Source: Saccharicrinis sp050296935 (lineage in GTDB: Bacteria > Bacteroidota > Bacteroidia > Bacteroidales > Marinilabiliaceae). Taken from it: a stretch of DNA of 64,000 nucleotides. The first letter of the stretch is position 1, and the number at the start of each line of letters is the position of its first letter. Below are positions 28,043 to 37,455 of the stretch, one piece after another. Position numbers and translations under genes: made by a program. Below the pieces are notes generated by a model. The model was not told where the DNA came from. It worked only from the letters and a program-made list of their open reading frames with translations, and ran no database searches. The stretch is taken from positions 18,378 to 82,377 of the forward strand of contig JBNKRV010000203.1 of the NCBI GenBank assembly GCA_050296935.1, read 5' to 3'.

Positions 28043-30235
28043 ATGATAAAAAACTTCCCTCATTTTAAGCAGTTGGACACAATGGACTGTGGCCCAACAT
28101 GCTTACAAATGATAGCAAAATATTATGGTCGCAACTATTACTTAACAACTCTGAGAAAAAAGTGCAATATTTCTCATGAAGGAGTATCGTTATTAGGAAT
28201 TAGTGAAGCAGCAGAAAGTATTGGTTTCAGATCAATGGGTGTTAGAGTTACCTACGACCAATTGGTAGAAGAACAGGCTGTACCTTTTATTGCTCATTGG
28301 AGTCAGGAACACTTTGTTGTTGTCTATAAAATTACAAAAGATAAAGCATGGGTATCAGATCCGGTACATGGTAAAATCACTTATACCAAAGATGATTTTA
28401 TTAAACAATGGGCATCAACGGAAATTGGTGGTGAAAAATTTGGTATCTGTTTGCTGTTAGAAACAACGCCGGATTTATTTAATATTGATGATGAAAAACC
28501 GGATAAAACTGGTTTTTTATTCTTGTTTAAATATTTAAAACCTCATAAAAAGTTTATTATTCAACTTGCATTGGGGCTATTAATTGGTAGTTTAATTCAA
28601 TTGGTATTTCCTTTTTTAACTCAAGCAGTAGTTGATGTAGGAATAAATACACGCAATATTGGTTTTATTTATTTAATTCTGGCTGCACAAGGCATGCTTT
28701 TTCTTAGTCAGATAAGTGTTGAATTTATTCGATCTTGGATTATGCTGCATGTAAGCACCCGGATTAATATTTCTTTAATCAGTGATTTTTTGGTAAAGCT
28801 AATGAAGCTTCCTATTCGTTTTTTTGATACAAAAATGACAGGTGATATAATCCAACGAATTGAAGATCACTCTCGAATAGAAAGTTTTTTAACTGGTAAA
28901 ATGTTATCTGTACTTTTCTCAATGGTTAATCTTTTACTTTTTGGTATAGTATTAATTTATTACAACTCTACTATTTTTCTGGTATTCTTAACAGGAAGTG
29001 TTTTATACTTTTCTTGGGTATATCTTTTTATGAAAAAACGAAGAGATATAGACTATAAGAGGTTTGCACAAATGTCAGCAGAACAAAGCAAGCTCTACCA
29101 GATGATAAACGGGATGCAAGAAATAAAACTTAATAATTGCGAAAAACAAAAACGTTGGGAGTGGGAACGCATACAGGCTAGCTTATTTAGGGTTAATGTA
29201 CAAAGTTTATCACTTAGTCAATATCAGCGATTGGGAGGTTTCTTTTTTAACCAAACCAAAAATATCATTATCACCATTATGACAGCTATGTTGGTGGTTC
29301 AAGGTAAAATGACTCTGGGTATGATGCTATCTGTACAATATATTCTTGGTCAACTAAATAGTCCCATAGAACAAATGATCACTTTTATACATTCTGCACA
29401 GGATGCAAAAATTAGTTTAGAGCGATTAGGTGAAATTCATAATAAAGAAGATGAAGTTAATTTAGATGCAGAGCCATTAAGTGACTTACCCATTAAAAAG
29501 GATTTAAATATAAACAAACTTACATTTCAGTACGAAGGCCCGCGTTCACCAAAAGTCATTAATGACATTACCTTAAAAATACCTGAAAAAAAAATTACAG
29601 CCATTGTAGGAACAAGCGGAAGTGGTAAAACTACATTAATAAAAATGCTACTTGGATTTTATGAACCCATAGAAGGAGAAATAAAAGTTGGAGAAACAAA
29701 TCTTCGAAACTTTAATCAAGGATGGTGGCGAAGTAAGTGTGGAGTAGTAATGCAAGATGGCTATGTTTTTTCTGACTCTATAGCCAATAATATTGCAGTT
29801 AGTGATGAGATAATTGATAAAGAAAAGTTGCTGTATGCAGTTAAAATCGCAAACATACAAGAGTACATTGAAAATTTACCTTTAGGGTATAACACAAAAA
29901 TAGGACAAGAAGGAGTTGGTTTAAGTCAAGGACAAAAGCAACGTATTTTAATAGCCCGTGCCGTTTATAAAGATCCGGAATACATCTTTTTAGATGAAGC
30001 AACTAATGCTTTAGATGCAAATAATGAAAAAGTAATTATGGAAAATCTAAATCAGTTTTTCAGAGGGCGTACCGTTATAATTGTTGCACATAGATTAAGC
30101 ACTGTGAGAAATGCAGACCAAATATTAGTAATTGAAAAAGGTAAAATTTCAGAAACTGGAACACATCCTGAACTGGTAGATAAATCCGGGGCATATTTTA
30201 ACCTTGTAAAAAACCAATTAGAACTGGGAGGTTAA
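28043..30235 (+). CDS. lanT: Peptidase-containing ABC exporter (C39 type)
   Basis: The 730-residue protein has three parts. The N-terminal C39 peptidase carries the catalytic Cys16 in D-C-G-P-T-C, His in Q-E-H-F-V (about 90) and Asp in S-D-P-V-H-G (about 107); it cuts after Gly-Gly leaders. The membrane domain (about 165-450) has several hydrophobic spans. The ATPase has Walker A GTSGSGKT (about 521), signature L-S-Q-G-Q and Walker B F-L-D-E-A-T. It removes the precursor leader and exports the product across the inner membrane. It shares one base (TAATG) with the HlyD gene. Confidence 0.92.
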   Translation: MIKNFPHFKQLDTMDCGPTCLQMIAKYYGRNYYLTTLRKKCNISHEGVSLLGISEAAESIGFRSMGVRVTYDQLVEEQAVPFIAHWSQEHFVVVYKITKDKAWVSDPVHGKITYTKDDFIKQWASTEIGGEKFGICLLLETTPDLFNIDDEKPDKTGFLFLFKYLKPHKKFIIQLALGLLIGSLIQLVFPFLTQAVVDVGINTRNIGFIYLILAAQGMLFLSQISVEFIRSWIMLHVSTRINISLISDFLVKLMKLPIRFFDTKMTGDIIQRIEDHSRIESFLTGKMLSVLFSMVNLLLFGIVLIYYNSTIFLVFLTGSVLYFSWVYLFMKKRRDIDYKRFAQMSAEQSKLYQMINGMQEIKLNNCEKQKRWEWERIQASLFRVNVQSLSLSQYQRLGGFFFNQTKNIIITIMTAMLVVQGKMTLGMMLSVQYILGQLNSPIEQMITFIHSAQDAKISLERLGEIHNKEDEVNLDAEPLSDLPIKKDLNINKLTFQYEGPRSPKVINDITLKIPEKKITAIVGTSGSGKTTLIKMLLGFYEPIEGEIKVGETNLRNFNQGWWRSKCGVVMQDGYVFSDSIANNIAVSDEIIDKEKLLYAVKIANIQEYIENLPLGYNTKIGQEGVGLSQGQKQRILIARAVYKDPEYIFLDEATNALDANNEKVIMENLNQFFRGRTVIIVAHRLSTVRNADQILVIEKGKISETGTHPELVDKSGAYFNLVKNQLELGG

Positions 30236-31578
30236 TGTATAAACTCACCTCTATGTTTTATGCAATACTTAATTCAATGGATATAAGAAAACAAGTGAAA
30301 TTTACACAAGAAGAAATCAACAGAGTAAATTTGCGAAGTACAGAAGTAAATGACATTTTAGGACATATTCCCAGTAGAATAATTCGCTACGGAATTAGTT
30401 CAATTGCGATAATACTTTTTCTTGCACTTGGTTTTAGTTTCTTTTTTAAATATCCGGACATAATCAATGGTAATTTTTATTTGCAATCTGCCAATGCTCC
30501 AGCTTTCATGCTGGCAAGATCGACAGGAAAAATACAGTCGCTACTAGTAAAAGATAAAGATGAGGTTATTAAAGGTCAACTACTTGCAACAATTGAAAAC
30601 TCTACATCTTTTGAAGCATACAAAAAGCTTTTATTTACTATTAATAATATTGAAAATGAGCCACTAATTAGCATACCCAATCTTGGAGAGCTGCAAGCAT
30701 CCTATTCTAATTATACCAAAGCGTATAAGGAATTTAGCATGTTTAATCAAATAGATTATCATACAGTAAAAATAAATTCACTAAAACAACAAAAAACGGA
30801 ATTAGAACAAAACATTAAACTGCAAGAATCTCAGGTAGCTTCATCAACCCAAAAAATGGCATTGTCAATTAAGAGATTTAAGAGAGATTCCTTACTATAT
30901 GTAGACAATACAATACCTGCTGTAGAATATGAAAAAGCATCTCAAGCATTACTAGAGCAAAAAATGTCATTAACAAATAGTAAAATTCAATTATCAAATT
31001 CAAAAAGCAGTCTTTCATCTTTAGATCAACAAATATTAGAACTTAACTTAAACTCACAACAACAAAACAACAGTTTAAAAGTCAATTTAGAATCTGCTTA
31101 TAATATGCTTATTGGCAGCATAAACACATGGGAGGACAAATACTGTTTAAAAAGCCCCATTAATGGCAGAGTCTCTTTTTCAGAAATTTGGGAAGTAAAC
31201 CAAAATATAAGGAGTGGTCAGTTAGTAATGAGTATTTTACCCAAACAAGCATCAAGAATTATTGCAAAGATAATTATACCAATAGATAGAGCTGGTAAAA
31301 TTAAACCCGGACAAGAAGTAAATTTAAAACTATACGATTATCCATTCAGAGAATTTGGAATGATAGTATCAAAACTTAATTCAATTTCAGAGGTGCCGGA
31401 TTCAGCCTATATAGGAACAATCTTTTTAAATGATTCGTTAATAACCAATTATAACAGGTATTTGCCATTTAAGCAAAATATGCAAGGTAAAGCTGAAATA
31501 ATTACAGAGGATATAACTTTAGCAGAAAGGTTAATAACACCAATCAGAGATATTATAAAAAGCCATGTATCTCTATAA
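30235..31578 (+). CDS. HlyD-family periplasmic adaptor
   Basis: The 447-residue protein has a cytoplasmic N-terminus, one membrane span (about 46-68), a beta-barrel/lipoyl part with G-K-I-Q-S-L-L-V-K-D-x-D-E-V-I-K-G-Q-L-L-A, a long coiled coil (about 170-290) and a C-terminal lipoyl/barrel half (P-I-N-G-R-V-S-F). This is the adaptor of type I export systems. It links the preceding exporter to an outer-membrane channel, which is not encoded here and would be supplied by the host. Its ATG overlaps the TAA of the exporter gene. It is the last gene of the lanthipeptide cluster; no strong terminator follows in the 95-base gap. Confidence 0.88.
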   Translation: MYKLTSMFYAILNSMDIRKQVKFTQEEINRVNLRSTEVNDILGHIPSRIIRYGISSIAIILFLALGFSFFFKYPDIINGNFYLQSANAPAFMLARSTGKIQSLLVKDKDEVIKGQLLATIENSTSFEAYKKLLFTINNIENEPLISIPNLGELQASYSNYTKAYKEFSMFNQIDYHTVKINSLKQQKTELEQNIKLQESQVASSTQKMALSIKRFKRDSLLYVDNTIPAVEYEKASQALLEQKMSLTNSKIQLSNSKSSLSSLDQQILELNLNSQQQNNSLKVNLESAYNMLIGSINTWEDKYCLKSPINGRVSFSEIWEVNQNIRSGQLVMSILPKQASRIIAKIIIPIDRAGKIKPGQEVNLKLYDYPFREFGMIVSKLNSISEVPDSAYIGTIFLNDSLITNYNRYLPFKQNMQGKAEIITEDITLAERLITPIRDIIKSHVSL

Positions 31579-31673
31579 AAAAAAATCCGTTAAAGAAACA
31601 TCAATTTCAACCAAGTAAAATTAATTACTTACAACAAACCACATTTAACAACATTCACTATTAGCCCTCCCAT

Positions 31674-34388
31674 ATGTTTGTTTCCATTATGGAAGCAAGC
31701 ACCAAGAAAATATTAGGCACATTAGCAGTTGTAGCAGCGGTTGGCGGAGGCTTTTACCTGATTAAGAAAGGTAAAAAGATTCTCTCAGGTGCAAAGATGA
31801 ATTTTGCGCTATTGGGATTCCGTATACACAAAATGAATTTGCAGGAAGTCCAATTTGCTGTAAAGCTACGCTGTTACAATCCGACAAAAGCACCCATCAC
31901 ACTAGCTGTTAATCAGGTTGTAGCCAACTACAAAGGTTCGGCAATTGCATATTCCACACCAGATATTAAAGGACTAACCATTGAAGCAGGCTCAACACAA
32001 GAACCTGAAATACTGTTTCAAGTACCTTACCTAAACCTTATTGGCAAAGGACTATCAGCAGCACTACTTCAAGATACCGATCAACTCAAAGCAGACATGA
32101 GCTTTACCCTTTCGCTAAGCATTAATGGCGAGAATATCACTACTACACAGAACCTAAAAGACGGAAACCATACCGCAGGGTTCGGTTCACTTAATACCAT
32201 TGAAAATAAAACCATAACAAGGCAAGATATGAACGGATTAGCATTGGGCGCATTGGGCATTGTGTCCGGCCCACGAAATACACAGGACGGCAGTAAATAC
32301 AACCACCTGATAAAAAAAGCATCCGGCACAGATGTATTTATAAAAAACGGCAATGTATTAGAAACCGTTGAAAGCTGCATTGACATTATAGCAGAACACT
32401 TTCGTGAAGTTGAAGAACTAGCCTCAATGCTAAAAGCGGATACCGTAAAAGCAAGCTGCAAAAATATCTTTGATTTTTCATACAAATATCTGCAATATCA
32501 CAAAGACGAAGAAGGTACAGAGCAGCTTCGTACCCCTGCACGTTCATGGTATGACGGACAAATGAGATACAAACAAAAAGGCATTAGTTCCGCAGGAATT
32601 GACTGCGATGATTACAGCATATTTGTGGGTTCGCTTTTAAAGAATCTGGGCATTCCCTTTAAGCTTCGCATTACTAAATATGACGGGAGGAAAAACTTTC
32701 AACATATCTATGTTATTGTTCCTGCAATAGGTGACTCAGAAGATGAGATTGTGATTGACCCTGTTCTGTCAAAATTCGATTACCAAAAGCCATACAGTTT
32801 TGAGAAATCAGATTTTAACATGACCCCCGTGCAAGTTGCAGGGTTAAAAGGCATTGACGGCTTAACGGGGTCAAGCTCTTTGGGCTTACCCATTTCTGTA
32901 TTATCAGGTGTTGATTTGGCAGGAGGTCAACAGGTACAAGCAGGGCATGAAGAATTAATTGCCATTGTCTCAGGCGTTGACTTTGATGATGCTATCAACG
33001 GATTAGGTGATGCAGAAGATGCCACCTATAATTATTTAGTCCGGACTCGAAATTTCCTTTTAAGGAATAAGGAAAACAGGGATAAAATGGCGCACATCCA
33101 AAATCCTGATCAATTCATTTCCATGTTGGAACAGGCTATTAAATTCTGGAACTCACCACAACGGGACAAGGTACTTGCTAAACTGGAAAGCATTGAATCC
33201 AAGCTTACACAAAACGGACTGATAAAATATGATATTGATGCCATTGAGGGATTAGCCGAATTGGATGATCATGACGAAGAAATTGACGGACTAAACGGTA
33301 ATAGAGGATTAGGAGGATTCTTTAAATCCCTAAAACGATTAGGCAGAAAAATTGGCAGGGGTATAAAGAAGGTTGCCAAAAAAGTTGGAAAAGTTGCCAA
33401 GAAAGTAGCCAAAGCCATCGTTCGTTTTAATCCTCTTACCATTGCGATACGTAACGGACTGCTGGTAGGATTACGATTAAATATGTTTGGTATAGCCAAA
33501 AAACTTCAATACGCCTATCTACCCGATCATTTAGCATCAAAATATAATATTGATGCAAAGAAACTAAAGGACTTAAAGAAGCGTCACGGAAGAGTGCGTA
33601 AGCTATTTAGAGGATTACAAGGAAAAGAAAAGAACCTGAAAAAAGCAATATTAAAAGGCGCAAAGCAAAAAAGTCGTGATTTCTCATTGAGAGGAGTCGA
33701 TAATCTATTCATTGACTTGCAGGGATTAGAAGCTATCGGAGAACTTGGTGAATTAGGACAAATAGGCGCAGTTGCTACAGCAGCATCGGTTGGTGCAGCA
33801 TCAGGAGTGTTGGCAAAGATTAAGAATTGGTTGAAACCTGTTAAAAATATATTCTCAAAGGTTAAAAGCAATTTCAGCAAGGCAAAAGAAATCAAAAACA
33901 CAGTAACGCAGTATATATCTCCCAAGCCGAGCCAACCGATGCAAAAAGCAAGTAACTATATTCCACCAAGAACCAACAGCTACACACCAAAACCAGTTGT
34001 AAAAACAAGTGCATATACACCAAAACACGTTGCGCAGCCAACCATGATTACCCCACTTGCACCAACTTATGCACCCATATCTGTATCTACATACGCATCA
34101 AAATCTACAACACCGTATTTACCCAAATCAATAATGCCATATACACCAACATCATTATCACCATATGTACCATCTCCTGAATCAAAAAAAAATATAAAGA
34201 ATGCTGTTCCTGTAAAAAAAGGAATGAGCAAAGGGGCAAAAATAGGAATCGGAATTGGCGCATTGGCATTAATAGGTACGGGAGCATACTTTGCATTCCG
34301 AAAAAAAGAAAACACTCCGGCAAAGAGAAGATCATCCAATAGGAAATCAACAAAAAAGGAAGATTTAGGACGCATAGAATTAAAATAA
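31674..34388 (+). CDS. Large membrane-anchored protein with transglutaminase-like domain
   Basis: This 904-residue protein opens the virus-like module. In order: an N-terminal span (about 12-31), an LEA14-like beta domain (about 40-165), a transglutaminase-like papain fold with Cys at about 313 (IDCDDY), His at about 343 (FQHIY) and Asp at about 361 (IDPV), a helical middle, a Lys-rich amphipathic stretch (about 555-580) leading to R-F-N-P-L-T-I-A-I-R-N-G, a Pro/Tyr/Thr-rich region (about 745-840), and a second span near the C-terminus. I recall the N-P-L-T/R-N-G block from other uncharacterised Bacteroidota proteins. A role as structural protein, protease or crosslinker is inference. An alternative start is the ATG at 31689. 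Confidence 0.75.
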   Translation: MFVSIMEASTKKILGTLAVVAAVGGGFYLIKKGKKILSGAKMNFALLGFRIHKMNLQEVQFAVKLRCYNPTKAPITLAVNQVVANYKGSAIAYSTPDIKGLTIEAGSTQEPEILFQVPYLNLIGKGLSAALLQDTDQLKADMSFTLSLSINGENITTTQNLKDGNHTAGFGSLNTIENKTITRQDMNGLALGALGIVSGPRNTQDGSKYNHLIKKASGTDVFIKNGNVLETVESCIDIIAEHFREVEELASMLKADTVKASCKNIFDFSYKYLQYHKDEEGTEQLRTPARSWYDGQMRYKQKGISSAGIDCDDYSIFVGSLLKNLGIPFKLRITKYDGRKNFQHIYVIVPAIGDSEDEIVIDPVLSKFDYQKPYSFEKSDFNMTPVQVAGLKGIDGLTGSSSLGLPISVLSGVDLAGGQQVQAGHEELIAIVSGVDFDDAINGLGDAEDATYNYLVRTRNFLLRNKENRDKMAHIQNPDQFISMLEQAIKFWNSPQRDKVLAKLESIESKLTQNGLIKYDIDAIEGLAELDDHDEEIDGLNGNRGLGGFFKSLKRLGRKIGRGIKKVAKKVGKVAKKVAKAIVRFNPLTIAIRNGLLVGLRLNMFGIAKKLQYAYLPDHLASKYNIDAKKLKDLKKRHGRVRKLFRGLQGKEKNLKKAILKGAKQKSRDFSLRGVDNLFIDLQGLEAIGELGELGQIGAVATAASVGAASGVLAKIKNWLKPVKNIFSKVKSNFSKAKEIKNTVTQYISPKPSQPMQKASNYIPPRTNSYTPKPVVKTSAYTPKHVAQPTMITPLAPTYAPISVSTYASKSTTPYLPKSIMPYTPTSLSPYVPSPESKKNIKNAVPVKKGMSKGAKIGIGIGALALIGTGAYFAFRKKENTPAKRRSSNRKSTKKEDLGRIELK

Positions 34389-34440
34389 AGACAAGAAACA
34401 TCTTGTCACCATCAATAAATAATCATTAAATATTAAGAAC

Positions 34441-35121
34441 ATGGCAGTTAAAAAAACAACGTCAAGAACCAGGAGAAGAACCAACTCCACGGGTACAAAA
34501 ATTGACTTTATGAAAGCCACCAACAACATAGGCAAGCCCATTGCTGCCGTAGCAGGGTTTGCTGTTGGAAAATACGCATTAAAGAAACTCCAAAAAAGCA
34601 GCACGGTGAGCGGATTGCTTGGCAACGACATGAAAGGCTATATCGTTCCGTTAGGTGTTACGATGGGCGGTTTAGTATGCCAACAATTCACTAAAAACGA
34701 GTACATCAAAATGGGCTTATACGGTTTGGCAGGTGCAGGAGTTGAGGCGACCATTAAAAAAGCTACAGGCAAAACCATTCTTCAGGGACTAACAGGTTTA
34801 ATGGGCGAAGATGACATCATTGATGTGGATTACGAAGAAGTAGAGGGCTTACGAGCTTTAAACCCGATCACTCAGGCACTCCCGGCAGCAGATATTGACA
34901 TAGAGAGAGAAATAGAAGCATCTGTCTCAGGTGCAGCAGAGGATTACTCTATGAGTGACGACCCGATGGGCAGTGTAGTATCTGACTATTCAATGAGTGA
35001 TGACCCCATGGGGAATTCTGACTATTCTAACAATGACGACACTCAAATAGGTAAGATTAAGGACATTGACCCCGATAGCATGGATTACGACATCTTTTCG
35101 GGTGATATGATGGAATCTTAA
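34441..35121 (+). CDS. Gly-rich hydrophobic protein with acidic tail
   Basis: The 226-residue protein has a basic N-terminus (T-S-R-T-R-R-R-T), then several short hydrophobic Gly/Ala-rich segments (about 33-48, 66-82, 90-105), and a strongly acidic C-terminus with a repeated D-Y-S-M-S-D-D-P-M-G unit (two copies, about 165-195). No family is recognised. The alternation of basic head, membrane-seeking middle and acidic tail suggests a minor membrane protein of a particle. It lies 52 bases after the large membrane-anchored gene. The 158-base gap that follows contains a low-complexity run of GAGC/AAAGC units. Confidence 0.6.
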   Translation: MAVKKTTSRTRRRTNSTGTKIDFMKATNNIGKPIAAVAGFAVGKYALKKLQKSSTVSGLLGNDMKGYIVPLGVTMGGLVCQQFTKNEYIKMGLYGLAGAGVEATIKKATGKTILQGLTGLMGEDDIIDVDYEEVEGLRALNPITQALPAADIDIEREIEASVSGAAEDYSMSDDPMGSVVSDYSMSDDPMGNSDYSNNDDTQIGKIKDIDPDSMDYDIFSGDMMES

Positions 35122-35279
35122 TGAGGCTGAGGGCGAAGAGCAGAGAGCAAAGGGCAAAGTGCTGAGAGATAAGTTTAACACAGAAAATAAATCAATAATA
35201 ATTACGGCGAAGTAAATGGTTTCAAGAGCAAGCGCAACGCAGTTTTTGAAAGATTTTATCCGCCACAAAAACAAAGATC

Positions 35280-36125
35280 ATGGCAGATATAAATGAGCAA
35301 AATGATTTGTACCCTTTAATGGAAGATATTGAAGGTTTAGAAGAAGCAATTCTTGACAAGGAAGAAGATTCCCTTGATAAAGAAGACGATCAAGATGATG
35401 CAACGGAAGGCATCGGAGAACTGGGACGTTCGAGACGTAGAAGAAGGCGCAGAAGCCGAAGAGGTCGCAGACGTAGCTTTCGCAGACGAGCCGTTCGCAG
35501 ATCGTACAATGCAGGACAAAGAAGTACTGCTGTAAAAACAGGGCTAACCACGCAATTGACTTCAAAAGGACAGTTTGAATTGCGCAGACAGCAACTTCCG
35601 GCTGAAATTCAAAAGGCATTGAAAGATGCACGAATGCAAACCGTTGATACAGCAATCTATACCATTAAATCGGTTAAAGATAAATCTGATATTGATTTGA
35701 TGGAAGCATCGGATGACAAAAAAGCCGGACGTACCAACTTAAACCGAGCGCAGTTAGATTCCGGTAAGTATTTTCTATTAACAGATATTGTACTTGAATA
35801 CGCTCACGGAGCATCGGAAGATGATAACGACCCGGCAGATTTTGCATTTGGTCAGTTTGCACTTCCTGCACAAATCCTGAACGGAACATTTGAAATGACT
35901 TTGGGAACAAAAGTTATTCTTCCTGAAATATCATGTGCCGTATTTGATGACAGTGATACAACCAAGCGTAAGTTTCAATACAAACTGGCTAACCCCAAAT
36001 GGTTAAAACCGAGTATGGACATCACACCAAAATTGAACATGCCAAAGGCTATCAATAACAGCGATAAGGTATTCCATCCGGCAGTTAAGATTACGCTCTT
36101 GGGAACAATCACAGAAAAAGCCTAA
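35280..36125 (+). CDS. Arg-rich beta-type protein, capsid protein candidate
   Basis: The 281-residue protein has an acidic head (1-46), then a run of about 40 residues with more than 20 Arg (about 50-90), and a folded part of about 190 residues that reads as mainly beta strands with polar loops (for example Y-F-L-L-T-D-I-V-L-E-Y; T-F-E-M-T-L-G-T-K-V-I-L-P). An Arg-rich N-terminal arm before a beta domain is how many icosahedral jelly-roll capsid proteins bind nucleic acid, but I recognise no family. Between head and arm lies G-I-G-E-L-G-R, a possible processing site. It sits among other unrecognised small beta proteins. The capsid idea is inference. Confidence 0.6.
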   Translation: MADINEQNDLYPLMEDIEGLEEAILDKEEDSLDKEDDQDDATEGIGELGRSRRRRRRRSRRGRRRSFRRRAVRRSYNAGQRSTAVKTGLTTQLTSKGQFELRRQQLPAEIQKALKDARMQTVDTAIYTIKSVKDKSDIDLMEASDDKKAGRTNLNRAQLDSGKYFLLTDIVLEYAHGASEDDNDPADFAFGQFALPAQILNGTFEMTLGTKVILPEISCAVFDDSDTTKRKFQYKLANPKWLKPSMDITPKLNMPKAINNSDKVFHPAVKITLLGTITEKA

Positions 36126-36160
36126 AAATTAGGGAATATCATAGTCGTAAGTTGGGGCGG

Positions 36161-36586
36161 ATGGAAAATATGCCACCGCCCTTTTACGTAACCTTCACAG
36201 CAATGAAAGAACAAGATAACAACATAAAGAAACTACAGGTTGTAAAGTTTGAAGTTAAAAAAGGAGAAACCTTTGAGTTTAACGGCAATACAAAAACAGA
36301 GCATGACCGCATTAAAGGAATATTCCTGCGATTGTCAAATCAACAAGCCTTATCGGGTGCAACGCTTCGTGTCTGGATTGATGACACCGAAATTATACCG
36401 GATGATACAGAAGTTGCTTTGCTTCATCATAACGATGACATGAGCATTAAAGATGTAGCTTTTCCTGTGGATGAAAAAGCCAAGAACAGCCCTATTCGAA
36501 TCATATACAAAGACGATAGTGAAAATCTCGCAACAAAAGACAGTTATCACGTTCGTGTATATCTGCTTGCCGAAGTAAATAAATAA
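36161..36586 (+). CDS. Small beta-rich protein of the virus-like module
   Basis: The 141-residue protein reads as a compact beta sandwich (P-P-F-Y-V-T-F-T-A; F-E-V-K-K-G-E-T-F-E-F; G-A-T-L-R-V-W-I-D-D-T-E; Y-H-V-R-V-Y-L-L-A). No family is recognised. I chose the ATG at 36161 and not a TTG nine bases upstream. It follows the Arg-rich protein by 35 bases and precedes another unrecognised protein, so a structural role beside the capsid candidate is plausible but unproved. Confidence 0.6.
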   Translation: MENMPPPFYVTFTAMKEQDNNIKKLQVVKFEVKKGETFEFNGNTKTEHDRIKGIFLRLSNQQALSGATLRVWIDDTEIIPDDTEVALLHHNDDMSIKDVAFPVDEKAKNSPIRIIYKDDSENLATKDSYHVRVYLLAEVNK

Positions 36587-36621
36587 CAGTCATCAGCTAA
36601 CAATAATTCAGTACTCAGGTT

Positions 36622-37455
36622 ATGAAGAGATATTTTGTTATTACCCATAAGTCAGAAGATAACAACCACATCAATGCACAGGATTTACTCCCTGCATCCT
36701 GTAGATTGATAACCGGATTAGCAGTTATTGCTACAGTTAAAAAACAAACAGAACAGATTGATGTGGAAGAAAAACTATCTTTTCCACAGGCATTGATTGA
36801 TGATTTATTAAACGATGAACAGATTACTGATTTGTTTTATTCCTTTCTGCGCACCAGAACAAGTGAAGAAGAGAGTCGTGATTTCTTTGAAGACAATATT
36901 CTCCCTGAGATTATCAGAGTACTGACCAATGGCATTATTTACCCATGCCTGAATATGGATAAGCAACAGGAATTAAGTGATCATCTTGCCCAAGTATTTA
37001 ATGAGCAGTTTGTTGATTTTATTTACAACAAATCCAAGCTGTTTGTGAAAGGACAGGGAATGACAAACCTTGAATTTTCCGATTTCATTGCACGTCAAAC
37101 CATGATTTTCACCTATCAGTACAAGGATGAACTGTTTAAAAGAACCATAAAGGCATACAAACAGCCAGAACCTTATGAGTGTGGTAATATTAGCCTGTTA
37201 ATCAATGGAAATAGTTTCTTGTTGCGTGATTACATGGTAACGGCAAACAGGAGAATCAAATATCTCAGCAAAGAGATTATTCCCTTTCATGAACCTTTAG
37301 AGGTAAACAGTAATGTCTACACCGTTTTTAAAAGCAATAAGAACAGCGAAGAAAACATCTTGACTATCAGAATTTATATAGAGTACGAAGTACCGCCAAA
37401 GAATAAACTGCAATTGTCCAACCCCAATCAGGAGGAAGTAAACCATGAACACTAG
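36622..37455 (+). CDS. Unrecognised protein of the virus-like module
   Basis: The 277-residue protein has a beta-rich start (R-Y-F-V-I-T-H-K), a helical centre (about 55-170) with several acidic stretches, and a beta-rich C-terminal third (N-I-S-L-L-I-N-G-N-S-F-L-L-R-D-Y; L-T-I-R-I-Y-I-E-Y-E-V). No signal peptide or membrane span is seen and I recognise no domain. Its last 11 bases overlap the next gene, so both are made together. The two beta-rich ends around a helical insert could suit a particle subunit. Confidence 0.6.
   Translation: MKRYFVITHKSEDNNHINAQDLLPASCRLITGLAVIATVKKQTEQIDVEEKLSFPQALIDDLLNDEQITDLFYSFLRTRTSEEESRDFFEDNILPEIIRVLTNGIIYPCLNMDKQQELSDHLAQVFNEQFVDFIYNKSKLFVKGQGMTNLEFSDFIARQTMIFTYQYKDELFKRTIKAYKQPEPYECGNISLLINGNSFLLRDYMVTANRRIKYLSKEIIPFHEPLEVNSNVYTVFKSNKNSEENILTIRIYIEYEVPPKNKLQLSNPNQEEVNHEH

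Noticed and set aside
33269..34401. Long minus-strand frames opposite the 31674 gene
   Set aside because: They mirror the Lys-rich, Gly-rich and Pro-rich coding segments of the plus-strand gene and have no start context or domain of their own.
35122..35279. Short plus-strand frames in the gap before the Arg-rich protein
   Set aside because: The longest is 26 codons and the gap is a low-complexity GAGC/AAAGC run of the kind seen between Bacteroidota genes.
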